Source: Liolophura sinensis (taxonomy: Eukaryota; Mollusca; Polyplacophora; Chitonida; Chitonidae). From it: 64,000 bases of DNA. The notes under the pieces were generated by a model. The model did no database searches. It had not been told where the DNA came from and saw nothing but the letters and a program-made list of their open reading frames with translations. The stretch lies in contig NC_088295.1 in NCBI RefSeq assembly GCF_032854445.1, positions 89,326,644 to 89,390,643 of the forward strand. Direction: 5' to 3'. This document shows positions 22,964-33,904 of the stretch, in pieces (within the stretch, counting starts at the first letter, position 1; every line of letters starts with the position of its first letter). Made by a program: the position numbers and the translations under genes.

Positions 22964-23134
22964 TCCATCTAGAAAGGCCTATATGTGGAGAAGTGTTTTG
23001 CTCACATTGTTTGTTGTCTCGAGGCCTATACTCACCTTACACGCAAACCAGCGCCGCCGTGCCACCAACGTCAAACCGTACAAAGGAATTTGTGGATTTC
23101 TCGTATTGAATTTCGTCTGTGCAAACACTGCCAA
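22964..23134 (+). pseudogene. Possible decayed treble-clef zinc finger
   Basis: After an AG at 22962, one frame reads RPICGEVFCSHCLLSRG, continues LYSPYTQTSAAV, and stops at 23107-23109. Just beyond, in another frame, the DNA reads RIEFRLCKHCQSLL. Together these resemble the C-terminal half of a FYVE-type finger (CG-x-VFC-x2-C, then R-x-C-x2-C-x2-L), but they are in different frames and the spacer of about 36 residues is longer than usual. The upstream RHHC part is absent. A frameshifted pseudogene, a RING-like finger exon or chance are all possible. No function is claimed. Confidence 0.22.
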
Positions 23135-23179
23135 AGCCTTCTCAAACAACACACAAAATTAAAAATTTATTAACTGTTT

Positions 23180-25186
23180 CGAATTTCCAAATGTTGATTA
23201 CGTTCCCTGACAGAAAATCTTTAGCATTTTATTTCAATCTGCTCCTAAGCTGTATAAAAAAAGATTTATTTGGCAAGGGAAACGAATTTATTGTTCTCTT
23301 TTTAGCGGAAAAAGTCTTAGATTTTTTTGTCAATACCAATCTATTTTTGATCGCTCGCACACGAGTTTTTCTTTGTAAGAACTGTGATTTAAGACGTTTA
23401 GATAAAAGTCTTCAAACAATTAGTTAAAGTCTAAATAATTTTATCATTACCTGCTAAGTTTAAGGCTAGTATATCTGTTTTATGGTCAAATGCTCGTGTT
23501 TTAGGATCTAGGTTTAGGTTTTGTTCGTACATTTCTATTGTTAAATAGAAACACCCACAGAGCGGAACTTGAATGTCTTGACGTCAGTAGCTCGACGATT
23601 TGACAGAACTGCCGCAAATCCAGTATTCCACAACATAGAAAATACATGCAGTATTAGGCACATACTTACCTTTCACTTGAAAATAGAAATCATAAATCTG
23701 CTTTCAGGGAATCTGCGTAATCAGCTTGACACAATTTGATATTATGGAAAATTAACTGATTTGAGAACATAGGGATTTTTTGACAGAAGCCTCTCAGTTG
23801 TTAAATCACAAGAGTGGTAAACATTAATCCATTCACGCACAGAAACTAATCAACGCGGTTTTAACTTTTTGATGGCTTCAGTTTTTGTACTAATTACTCA
23901 ATGACAATGAGTTAACATGCAGACGAGCATGTTAAATTGGTTACCATTCATTGCCTCTCTTCCAACTTCCGTCATGATATTCTGTTAGAAACACGATGCC
24001 AACTTTAAATTAGTTTTTGGTTGGTAAGTTTAGGGATTCTGTTTCAGTATTGTTTTGTTTGTATTAGCGATTACCGTGGTCAAGTGTAACCATCACCCAT
24101 TACGCTGTGAAAGGTCACATCCTTCACTTATCCGGTGATATAGGGATGTACGCTGTCTTCTCTATGACCAAATCGGCAAACACTAACGCAGACGGATGCG
24201 CAGTTCTGCCAATTCTGCACACAATAAATTGCTCAACTGGCGTCGACAGAAACGCCCTAAACTCTTTATCCAACTAGCCACAGGCGCTAATGGTTGTCCG
24301 CTTACTCCCAGGCTGATGGTACAATTAACATCCACCTGAAGTGTACGGAATAATTATGCGGCTTGTCTTGTTCTTTGTTAAGCTCGTCACTGACGACAAA
24401 CGCGATTTAGCTTAAAATAAAACATAAGTCAAGACGACGTGTCCAGCCCACCGCACTTACGTGGAAACTCAGCTTTAGACAACCAACAGTAAATCACCCG
24501 CCCTCGGAGGTTCACGCTGTGGCAAAAAGATTTATCGAGGGTCTGTTTTATTTCACACGAGGGTTTCCAAACGTCTGCTTTGGTGGTTAGGGTTTCACAT
24601 TAAATATCAGAGCAAAAAAAAGTAGCAAAATCCCGATCGATTGTTCAATTTAGAACTGGCTGACAGCGTATCGGGAAAGCACAGACAGATTTATTCTCAA
24701 GTAATAATGCTATCTCTGATTGAACAAAGGGACTAACGCTTCCAGTTTATTATCCTTACCTTTTATCTACATTATGGTAAGAAAAAGTAGGGTTGGGGAA
24801 TTTCCACAGGATATAGCTTGCACTGCCTCAAATCTTTACAAGATAATTCCAAAATCACGCCATCAGATCTTGGCCCTCATATAGGTACGAAACAGAAAAA
24901 TACGTTTGGACTGATTTAGTTTCAACAAAAAGGATCTCTGGCTGGTTGACACGGGTAATTGTTTAGTAATCTACTTAGATGAGAACCATAACACAGGTGA
25001 TTTTCACACTCTAATGCTCTTGACAAGGTTTATAGCACCACGTTTTGTGTTATTGTACCACAGCATTTCAGTTTTGTGTTATTAGTTTTTTACTTCATAC
25101 TGTCTATTAATGGAAACCATCTAAGCATTTACTTACATGTACAAGCGAACATAATATAGATGTGCGAGGGAGACCCATCCAACCAT
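23180..25186. other. AT-rich non-coding stretch
   Basis: Very AT-rich with only chance-length frames. No arrays, SINE bodies or splice-bounded frames were found on either strand. Confidence 0.45.
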
Positions 25187-25196
25187 TTTATTTATT
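25187..25196 (-). promoter_or_regulatory. Poly(A) signal of the 25.4-kb minus-strand gene
   Basis: Two overlapping AATAAA hexamers on the minus strand lie about 230 bases beyond the TGA of the exon at 25424-25582, a usual distance for a 3'UTR. In such AT-rich DNA the hexamer is also common by chance. Confidence 0.4.
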
Positions 25197-25423
25197 CTTC
25201 AAGCCCATATTTAGTCGGCAGTTTGATCTTCAGTACCTACAAAATAGCACAAAATCTAGCCATACATTGTTTCCCTTTCTGTTCCGTGCTTTATTATTAG
25301 TTTTTGTAGCCTATACAAAGCCAAATGCCAGTAGATTCAATATGACTCAGCTGCTACCGGTTTCAAGTGGCAAATCTATAGTACACTTCAACCTGCAGGA
25401 TGTTCGTCCATTACGGGAAGCTC

Positions 25424-25582
25424 TCAGTCTGCGCCTTTGTATGTAAGCCGTGTAGCGTATATCCAGATGCATCTTTGTCCAACCTGGGAGTGGTCAAAAT
25501 CCACGCAGGTGTCCACCACCGTAAAGAAGCCGTTGGGTGACTTCTGCCACCTGTCCTTCACCATATCCGCCCTCCACTCAGT
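25424..25582 (-). CDS. Candidate terminal coding exon
   Basis: On the minus strand, after an acceptor ending CTTCTATCCGTAG with an in-frame stop at its edge, 52 codons follow. They read TEWRADMVKDRWQKS, PNGFFTVVDTCVDFDHSQVG, QRCIWIYATRLTYKGAD, then TGA. The segment is GC-richer than its flanks, has two Cys and three Trp, and begins in phase 0. AATAAA follows about 230 bases downstream. A possible preceding exon (26566-26780) ends in phase 0 at a GTAAAC donor, so the join is in frame. I do not recognise the family. The sequence looks extracellular or secreted, but that is impression only. It is among the better exon candidates here. Confidence 0.48.
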   Translation of the reverse strand, partial: TEWRADMVKDRWQKSPNGFFTVVDTCVDFDHSQVGQRCIWIYATRLTYKGAD

Positions 25583-25859
25583 CTACGGATAGAAGCCTGG
25601 TGGAGAAGAGCGTCAGTAATAATAACCCCGCCCGGTAGATATAGACCAGCACCTTACGTAAAGATCTGTTGGTTGAGAGACACAGCAGCGGAAAATATCC
25701 AGCACTTTTATCTTTGGACTAAAGTTTTCTCTGTTGACATACACGGATCTTACTAGATAATCCCTGTTCACATTATATCCATTTAATCGGATGTAAAGAT
25801 GTCAATTTTACAGGCACCTGCTTCCCGTTCGAAGATCCAAGAATCTGAGATTTCCTTTA
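25583..25859. other. Probable intron of the minus-strand model
   Basis: This lies between the terminal exon and its possible upstream exon. No other structure was seen apart from the start of a decayed tandem repeat. Confidence 0.35.
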
Positions 25860-26130
25860 AATTGTTTGGGTCCGGTGCAATTATGTTGCATTTTTATGGT
25901 TCCTGTTTATTCTGTTCAACAAATTGGTTCCGGTGTCGTCATTTTGTTCTGTGCCACACTATTTATTCTGTTTAAATAGGTTCTGGTACATTGCATTATA
26001 GTGCTATGCGTTCTGTTCCAGAATGTATGACATTGTTGTTAATCATTTGGCTCCAGTGTCATTATCTTTTTTTCTATTCGGTTTTACGATCATGTTTATG
26101 AAGATTAGTCATTTGACTCGGGTGTCATTA
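25860..26130. repeat. Decayed 62-bp tandem repeat, about 5 copies
   Basis: A phrase like TTTGGTTCCGGTGTCATTAT recurs near 25865, 25926, 25977, 26046 and 26110, each followed by a T-rich spacer. Copies have diverged by many substitutions and small indels, so this is an old minisatellite. Confidence 0.65.
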
Positions 26131-26565
26131 TTTGGTCGGTCTCAACCAAGCTAAATACACAGCACCTGTACATACATACATTGCGACCCCTGGTCTTATA
26201 TGTGCCAATATCTGGCATGACCTTATCGCTGTATTCTCTTAAACGTTATCAAGAGTGCTTGAGTCTTTCATGTCTCGGGCTATGCGATATGTGCGTGGTT
26301 GTCTTTAAATAATTCAACAAACTTGCAATCAGATTTCCTGTTTTTTGCGTTGCGCTTGGCACGGGCTAGACTAGCTTATCTGGGTTCCTAGAGAGCGGGA
26401 GCTGACGTCTTCCCCGATAGGCCATAACTAAGTCTATACCTCTAGTATAATGCTCTAACAGGAACTGGCAAATATATAATCGTCAGCTTGATCTGCGACA
26501 ATGGGAGGAGTTCGTACACTTACATACCATCCAATCAGACGTTTACGTAGTTTATCTCAGTTTAC

Positions 26566-26780
26566 CGATGATGTATTGCTGACCGGAGTTTGACTGGGCT
26601 GATGTCTTACATCACGTTTACAGGTGACAGCCGGGCTAAGGAGAATGCCGCCAATAACGTCACAGTAAATTTCAGTAACTTCGTTCAATACATTCCCCAG
26701 AGACGAGTTCTTCCGTAAAGTGTCAAAGGATTTAAGACGTAAAATGGTATCCGTGTCTCGGTTTTCTCATGTATGGCAGC
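26566..26780 (-). CDS. Possible upstream exon, strand ambiguous
   Basis: On the minus strand an open stretch of about 70 codons includes TLRKNSSLGNVLNEV, TEIYCDVIGGILLSPAVTCK and PSQTPVSNTSS. It reaches a donor-like GTAAAC at 26565 in phase 0, matching the phase-0 start of the exon at 25582. The upstream boundary is uncertain. The plus strand is also open here: after an acceptor at 26623 it reads DSRAKENAANNVTVNFSNFV and stops at 26716-26718. At most one can be right. Confidence 0.2.
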
Positions 26781-27415
26781 GTCGTTGTAAGATTATCCCC
26801 CTAGAAGTTTAACCCTTGGATGTACAGCCGATCCGGCCGATTTACCATTACCAGGCCTCTCAGCGGTTTCGTCTCGTTACAGACACAGATAAAGTTATGA
26901 ATCAACTGTGAAGTTTTATAAGACAGATGAGGAAACGGTGGTAAAGGCGTGCATTGATGTTAATCTTCCCAATACTTTATGAAATTCACTCGCATGGTTC
27001 CCTTTCCATGCCACTGGAGACCGCCACGTTTACTCATTTCGTCAGCGTAAATTTTAGGCTTGTCTTGAAATTGCCGTTTTAACGAACTGTCTAAATAATT
27101 ACACGGCAGTTAGGTGATAGGGCCACATCTAGTTGCTAAGGTGTTGATCTAGTGTCGGCTTGTCACAGTATTTATTTCCACAGATTTATATTCCTGTGCC
27201 ATAGAGAGGATCAGACAATCTCCCGAGATAGAAAATCATTTATGCATAAACTCGTTGATTGATAAGGGAGACACCAGGCCTTGTCCGATCTGTTCATTTC
27301 AACTGATCACACGGGTATTTTGCTTAAGCCGTGTTGAAGGGTCTACTTAAACAAAAACACATTAAGAGCTCTTAGATTACTTGTTTTTAACGCTGTACAC
27401 TATGGAATAACGTAA
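26781..27415. other. Non-coding stretch
   Basis: No supported frame, repeat or element was seen. Confidence 0.4.
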
Positions 27416-27700
27416 ATACCCCATCGAGTAGCTACTAGAGCCCCTGGATGGATTCTGCGAAATTACATTTCTCATCTTACGTCCAAATCTTGCCCGGAGG
27501 AAACGCAATTGTTAGATGCCGTCTCCGCCAAACGCCGGGTAATTAAGGAAACCATAGAGGCACTGATTCCCTTGGCCTCAAATTGGCATAATCAGCTTTT
27601 ATCATGGCAAAAATCGTTCATGTTAGCAGGATCTCAGCCGGAACGCCCCAACGATGACCAAGTGATGAAGTGTTACCGTCAGGGCAATCAGTCTACCTGA
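27416..27700 (+). CDS. Open frame of 94 codons without clear start
   Basis: The frame is open from 27416 to a TGA at 27698-27700. It reads through CPEETQLLDAVSAKRRVIK, ETIEALIPLASNWHNQLLSW and QKSFMLAGSQPERPNDDQVM. The composition is balanced and charged, unlike most chance frames in this AT-rich DNA. There is no ATG until residue 66 or so, so it would have to be a terminal exon, or the remnant of a transposon ORF. AG dinucleotides near 27440 could be the acceptor. No family is recognised. Confidence 0.25.
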   Translation: MPHRVATRAPGWILRNYISHLTSKSCPEETQLLDAVSAKRRVIKETIEALIPLASNWHNQLLSWQKSFMLAGSQPERPNDDQVMKCYRQGNQST

Positions 27701-27986
27701 TCTCCATATACTGCATGCCTTCACCGCTAGTCCTTAAACAGGCTTATTACAGAACAGATCCTTTGTCGGTACCCAACTGCCTGGACTGTTCCTGAAAATT
27801 CGGCATTAGGCCTGTAATGCATTCGTAAGTTTATGAGAGCGGTGTTGTTTTATCGCTGGCTAATCCAGTCAATTGTATAGCCGTTTCCACGGTGGCGAAT
27901 TGTCTGTTTACATCTGGTGTTACATTTACCATTATTTAGTCAATAATATGGCATCGACAACAGGAACTAAAACAGTTGGGTACATT

Positions 27987-28575
27987 CATGAAAGCGACCA
28001 TGGCGTTGGAGGGATTGGTGGGGAGTTATTCACGGAAAGCGATCAGGGCGTTGGAGGGATTGGTGGGGAGTTATTCACGGAAAGCGATCAAGGCGATGGA
28101 GGGATTGGTGGGGAATTATTCACGGATAGCGCTCAGGGCGTTGGGGGATTGGTGGGGAGTTATTCACGGAAAGCGATCAGGGCGTTGGAGGGATTGGTGG
28201 GCAGTTATTCACGGATAGCGATCAAGGCGATGGAGGGATTGGTGGGGAGTTATTCACGGATAGCGCTCAGGGCGTTGGAGGGATTGGTGGGGAGTTATTC
28301 ACGGATAGCGATCAAGGCGATGGAGGGATTGGTGGGGAATTATTCACGGATAGCGCTCAGGGCGTTGGAGGGATTGGTGGGGAGTTATTCACGGAAAGCG
28401 ATCAGGGCGTTGGAGGGATTGGTGGGCAGTTATTCACGGATAGCGATCAAGGCGATGGAGGGATTGGTGGGGAGTTATTCACGGATAGCGCTCAGGGCGT
28501 TGGAGGGATTGGTGGGGAGTTATTCACGGAAAGCGATTAGGGGTGTTGGAAGGATTGGTGGGGAGTTGTTTCATA
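27987..28575. repeat. 45-bp G-rich minisatellite, about 13 copies
   Basis: The unit is AAAGCGATCAGGGCGTTGGA, GGGATTGGTGGGGAGTTATT, CACGG. Copies alternate between AAAGCGATCAG and ATAGCGCTCAG starts. All three frames tend to stay open because 45 is divisible by three. A 241-codon plus-strand frame runs through it from 27873. A one-base loss in one copy (near 28140) shifts the peptide repeat from ESDQGVGGIGGELFT to KAIRALEGLVGSYSR, which argues against coding. Each unit has several G-runs (GGG, GG, GGG, GG, GGGG), so the plus strand could form G-quadruplexes. Confidence 0.95.
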
Positions 28576-31500
28576 TCAAGGTAATAAACACATTATGATA
28601 TAAGAATTTTATTCAAGACTTTTTTACATTATTATTTATGGATTTAAGGGCTTGCACAACATAAACCCAAGCCGCACAGGTATCATTTACATTACCAACC
28701 ACAGGCTGGAACCGTCTACAGTTAGCGTACTGTTCTGTCCAGTGTCGTGTTTCTCGACTCCAGATTAAAAGATCCATCAGTCAGGGGAAGTATTTATCCT
28801 TTTGCCTCAAATGCTATTAACCTATGATAGGCCACTGATGACCTCTCGAAACAGGGAAATGGATCTGGCGACAGTTATGCTGAAGTGTTTTGAAAACCGG
28901 GAGATGAGGTTAAAATAAACCATTGTCTGCCGTTGAAACCCACGTGATAATTACCTACCGGAATGGAGGCGGGCCATTTTGTCTGTCCTATAACCCGCGT
29001 CAGGTCCGTTCACAGATATTGCCGCTTTCTCGTCCGCGCGGAAATACAGGGGTAATAGGCCTTGATTGTTAAACCGGAGATATATGTTAATGATTTATCC
29101 GGGCCAGGTCTATTTATTGTTTGAACTAAAGTGCAGTCATTTCCAGAATGTTTAAACTATGAATTATGTACTTTTAGATCGCTTTGTCCGTAAACCATTA
29201 AGCTCCTTCCCGCTAATGGCAAGTTGATTTACGCGAAAAGTTGAAAACATTTTTTTTTTACATTTACTCTTTCCTGTTTAATAAAAAATATTTTTGTTAA
29301 TAAAAAGTGATAAACAGTATATTTGTATAGTGGTATTAAGTGACAATGTCATCCTTAAATTCACTTTGCCCAAATAAAATATTCTCATTACGCTATGTCC
29401 AGAACTTCAAAAACAAGCTTATTGAATTTTAGACGCTAGGGGTCTTATTCAGGCGGACCAATCAAAATCAGGGTTATTCAACATCTAGATGCACGCACGG
29501 TATCTCATGTATATTTAAATATGTTATTCATTTTCATGACTTGTTCTGACTCTACCAAGACGATACATTGCACGGAATATTGACGATAAACCACTTTCAA
29601 CTTTAGGCGAATAGGATCTGCGAAACGCTGGATATTAGCGGTGTTCAGTTTTGAGTTTTGAGTAAACAAAACACATATTCCAATAGGATAGGCCTCACTG
29701 TGTAAGTCATAAGTACAGCGACTGTAATCCAACTTTCAAGCGAGTTGAGACAGTAATCTGTTGCGTTGAAGTCATTTACAGTAATCAGTCGTATGATACT
29801 CCTGGTAGGGGTCCCCCATCTGTTTGAATTTCATCTAGGAAGAACGCGTGAAGAGAGCTAGGTCCTATCACTAGCTACAGACAATTACATTATTTATAGA
29901 GATGGAATTACCCCAGAGAATTCCCCAGCATGCTTGTAGGGATTCGTCGCAATAAGGACGTTATTATACGTGAACAGTCTGCAGTGTATTTCTCAATACA
30001 GAAATGTGCTAAGTCATAATTAAAATTCGTCATGGTGATGGCCTCCATGGCGACAGCTAACTGCGAGCCGATTCTCGGGGACACTCCATAACCATATGTT
30101 TCGTGGCTAATTCTGCTGCATTAACCCGGCTTGGGAAATCATGGGAACATGCTGTTGCTGTTGTTCACAATGAGGTCCTCACCTTACCTCCCTGGAGTTA
30201 CAGTATTTTCCAGGTTTCACAATTACCATTCTAAAAACATCATCACCATATATGAATGCGTCTTTTTCACCATAATTCTTCATCTTGGTTTTAAGTTTCG
30301 CTTTCATTTCCTGACTCACACTGGCATACTCTGAACCACTTCTGACCGACCATGCCTTCTCAGCAACCTGACGTCTCTTAACACCAGAGAAGCGAAAACG
30401 TTAAACGAACTTGGAAAAAGGTCAGCCCACTGGGTTATTGTTATAATTTGTTTAGCGGAGCTAATTGATCGCGCGAACATGTTCAGTGGACACCTGGTGT
30501 GCTACTAAACGATAAAATTGTGCGAAAACGGATGTGAACTAAGCCCTAATTTAACTAAATCGGATGAAAACGGCAACTTGGTGTGATGCGCCGCTGGGCG
30601 CTGTGAATAGGAGTCGTAGCCTCCTTCTGGAGACTTATTTCCGGATCGAGGCTCTAGCAGCGTCTTGAGGAAATTAGAGACTTTGTGGAACGCTGTTACA
30701 GAAAATTGACGTACTACGGTGATGCGATGGAATTTCTTCTTAACTATAGCAGCACGAGCAGCATGTCTTGACTCATTTATGAATATTATGTGAATGTAGA
30801 ACATTGCTAGTTTACTCTTGCAATCAGGATTTTAACGAGTCGTGAAATACTTTAAGAGTAGACAGTTCCTGGATTGATGAACGCTATTGCCTCCAAATAG
30901 AGACGCTATTGCCTCCAAATAGACATGTCTATCATTTGCTGATAATAATATCACTATTCTCTCGCCATTAATACAGTTTTCTGTCAAAACCAACTATTAA
31001 CACAAGTATTACTGCGCCTTTCTAACGAGTTCATATCGCAACATGGCATCTCAGGTAGTCAGTGCGTGTCCATTCCCCTTTTCTTTCTTTCTCGTGATGA
31101 TGTAGTGGAACGCTAAGGCGGAACAAAGTACCTTAACCGTTTCGGCCCAATCTCCTCAAATAGCTTTTCTTCAGTCAAACAGGTCATCGATTTAACCGAA
31201 AGAAGAGCTCAGTTCCACTGTACAGTATCTGTGTACAGTTTACATTTAAGCGCTCTGTTCGTCCGTGAATTAGATTACATTTGTTTATTCGAGCTCTAAA
31301 ATGCCACCCTGTAGGCCAATAGCCGCGGACTGGTCACACGGGCACCACTAAAAAGTCAACAAGACAAATAAGCAAGGGTAAGTAACCAGTACAAATTACG
31401 CGCTACTACAACTCTTACATCCCTCTTACCGGTACATTATTGACGTTCCATACCTCTACAGGATCAGTGGTCATTGCATGGTAACTAAATCCGAACAGAT

Positions 31501-33660
31501 TGCTGTCTACAAACGTTCGTGACTAGGTTACACCGAAAATCGAAGCGGTTAGTCCTACAACTTAGTTATTAGGTGGATAAGTTGTACAAATGTCAGTTCT
31601 TTGCACAGAGGCACCGATCGAGTCAAATGGAGGAGTCTTTATTTCGAAGGTTTTTGTAAATCTAAGGGGATGTTTTTTCTTAAACAGATTTGGTTCAACC
31701 ACGACAATAAAAAGTGCAACAATCGCTGAACTATTTCATCGCTGTCGGTTAACGTGCATCACGAAAGAGACTAGGTTAAATCAACACGTTTTTCTTTTTT
31801 TCATGCCTGATCCATAGCACTCAGCTTTTAGCTTAATTTGCTATTGCTCTATTTAAGACAAACCATTTCACCATCCCCATCGGCCTGCTCTCGAACAAAA
31901 AAAACAAAAAAAAAAAAAAAAAAACAAAACAAAAAACAAAAACAAGAATGATTGATCAGGTGTTTTTATAGTTAGGCAGAATGCACATTTGGGGCGTGTG
32001 GGCTATTAAATCAGCGGACAGCAATTGGTATTCGGTTCACTTGGACACTGTCTGGAATTAAGGGGTAGACAGTTGTCAATTTATCTCTTTACTGCTCCCT
32101 AAAGATACGTTCACAAACTTCAAATGTGTTTTCAACAAATGACTCGTTTAGAGCTGGCCTGGCACTCGGCGCGGTAACTACCCAGTGAGTCGTTCGGGAT
32201 GTTCAGGGTGAGGCTGGCTACCCCGCGAAAGTGACCTTTGCTCAACGTTCACAGTGATAGTCTTAAATTACCCCAGCTTACAATTTAGCCCTTACACCTT
32301 GCCGAGAGTAATGGCCGTCAAGTTAACGGTGTTCACGCTTAGTTGTATTTAAGTCCTTTTGACTGACTTTAACTTATATTTCCGTCTCCCACACAATATA
32401 CGCAATATACAATTGTGATACACAATATCGCGTACAGATATATCTATTAAGTGATAGACAATTTAGTGATTGATAATAAACAAGGTAGAGGTAAGTCAAT
32501 ATTAGTTTGAAATCAGAAATATCGATGCGTTGCCGTTTAACAGCGAAATTAAATTTTCTTCTGGCTGTCTGGCAAATCTAAATGGAACGATACGTGTATC
32601 TATGCAGATGAGCAATTTGACCCGCTCCACTGACATATAATATTTTCTTGAACCTGGAATTAGTGAAACGCTTTCGCTCGGGAACGTGCTGCTCTAGACT
32701 ACAGCGAACTGCTGGATACAAACAGACTAGACTGATCCATTGTGGGCAAAACCAACTGACACTCTCTAATGACTTTCCATACCTTCAGGCCGTTAAATTT
32801 CCACTGCATCAAGGACACAGTGCGAGCTGTAACCCAATAACACATCCATTATGAACTGCTACATCTATCATGCCTCTCTTTTTATTTATTCTGTACGTGA
32901 CCACAGTTCAAGGTTGTTTTTCAAGGAGAAAAGAAAATGAAACCACTAAAAATCCATTAAAGTAACTTGCAATCTATTTGTGAAGATAGACGTATATCTG
33001 GGACAACTTACATGTACATGTATGAGGAAAACAGACATTGCAGGTGATACTAATCGATTTCTCATCCTACCAGTCAGTCAATCAATAAATCACTTTCTGC
33101 GTGAATCCATGAATCTATTAGTCAAAGAATCGACCATGTCTGTTTAAACTCGATAAAGCAGTTTACCAATATTTTTAACCGAGCTTTTACGTGACGTATA
33201 CAACGCACTGACATTCAATAAAACACCCGTTAATAAAACACCCAATTTCCCATTTTATGGCACTCCAAAAACATATGCGTAAAAGCATTATCTTCAAGAC
33301 TAAGGTAGAAAATGAAAGAAACACCAGAAACAATATGAATTTCATTCATGGAAATGACGCTTTGAAAACTTTCATTGCCCATTTTTATCGGCAACGTCTT
33401 GGCGAGGGCTAGTACACGTGGATTGAATCACGGCCTGTCACTATTCAATTTATTTGTGACAAGTAAGAGTAGAAGACACATCGACCCGTCTTTATTTGAT
33501 TATTAACTATATTCATTTTACATCCTAAACTCGGCCGGCAGCAAGGACAGCCCATAACTCTAAATTGCCGTAATTGATTGCAAATCCCTCTATAATGGGT
33601 CGTGTTGGTAAAGAAATTCGATAGAGAAAACTGTGGAGAGGGGAAAATACCTCAGGCAGA
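28576..33660. other. Long AT-rich non-coding stretch
   Basis: No supported gene. A 21-bp direct duplication (GACGCTATTGCCTCCAAATA) lies at about 30882-30925. An A-rich run with scattered C occupies 31898-31945 and could be the tail of an old retrosequence. A 14-bp tandem AATAAAACACCC is at about 33217-33242. Open frames are of chance length. Confidence 0.45.
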
Positions 33661-33682
33661 AAATTAAATAATCGCCAAAGCT

Positions 33683-33904
33683 ATGAGCGTGGAAATGGAC
33701 GAAGTACCCGGGGAGACGAGGAACCCGGTGACCTTAGGCCAGGCAAAGGTTTTCAGAATAAACCCCAAACAAGACTTCGTGAATTTAAATGGGGAAATAG
33801 ACGAGTTCTGGTATTGTATAAGACAAACATCGCGAGAAGAGGTCAAGGTTATAGAAAGGCTGTATTACATACAGAGGCAAGTGATTCTCAGAATAAGCTA
33901 TTAG
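33683..33904 (+). CDS. Unclassified 73-codon open frame
   Basis: The frame is ATG-initiated, reading MSVEMDEVPGETRNPVTLGQ, AKVFRINPKQDFVNLNGEID, EFWYCIRQTSREEVKVIERL, and stopping at TAG 33902-33904. It is acidic near the start and basic later, with a possible helix over REEVKVIERLYYIQRQVI. This composition looks more protein-like than most frames here, and the upstream DNA has no array or SINE. There are no clear donor or acceptor sites and no recognised family. It could be a small protein gene, one exon, or chance. Confidence 0.22.
   Translation: MSVEMDEVPGETRNPVTLGQAKVFRINPKQDFVNLNGEIDEFWYCIRQTSREEVKVIERLYYIQRQVILRISY

Noticed and set aside
27873-28598. 241-codon plus-strand frame of 15-residue repeats
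   Set aside because: It follows from the 45-bp unit. A one-base change inside the array switches the repeated peptide to another frame, which a real coding repeat would not tolerate.
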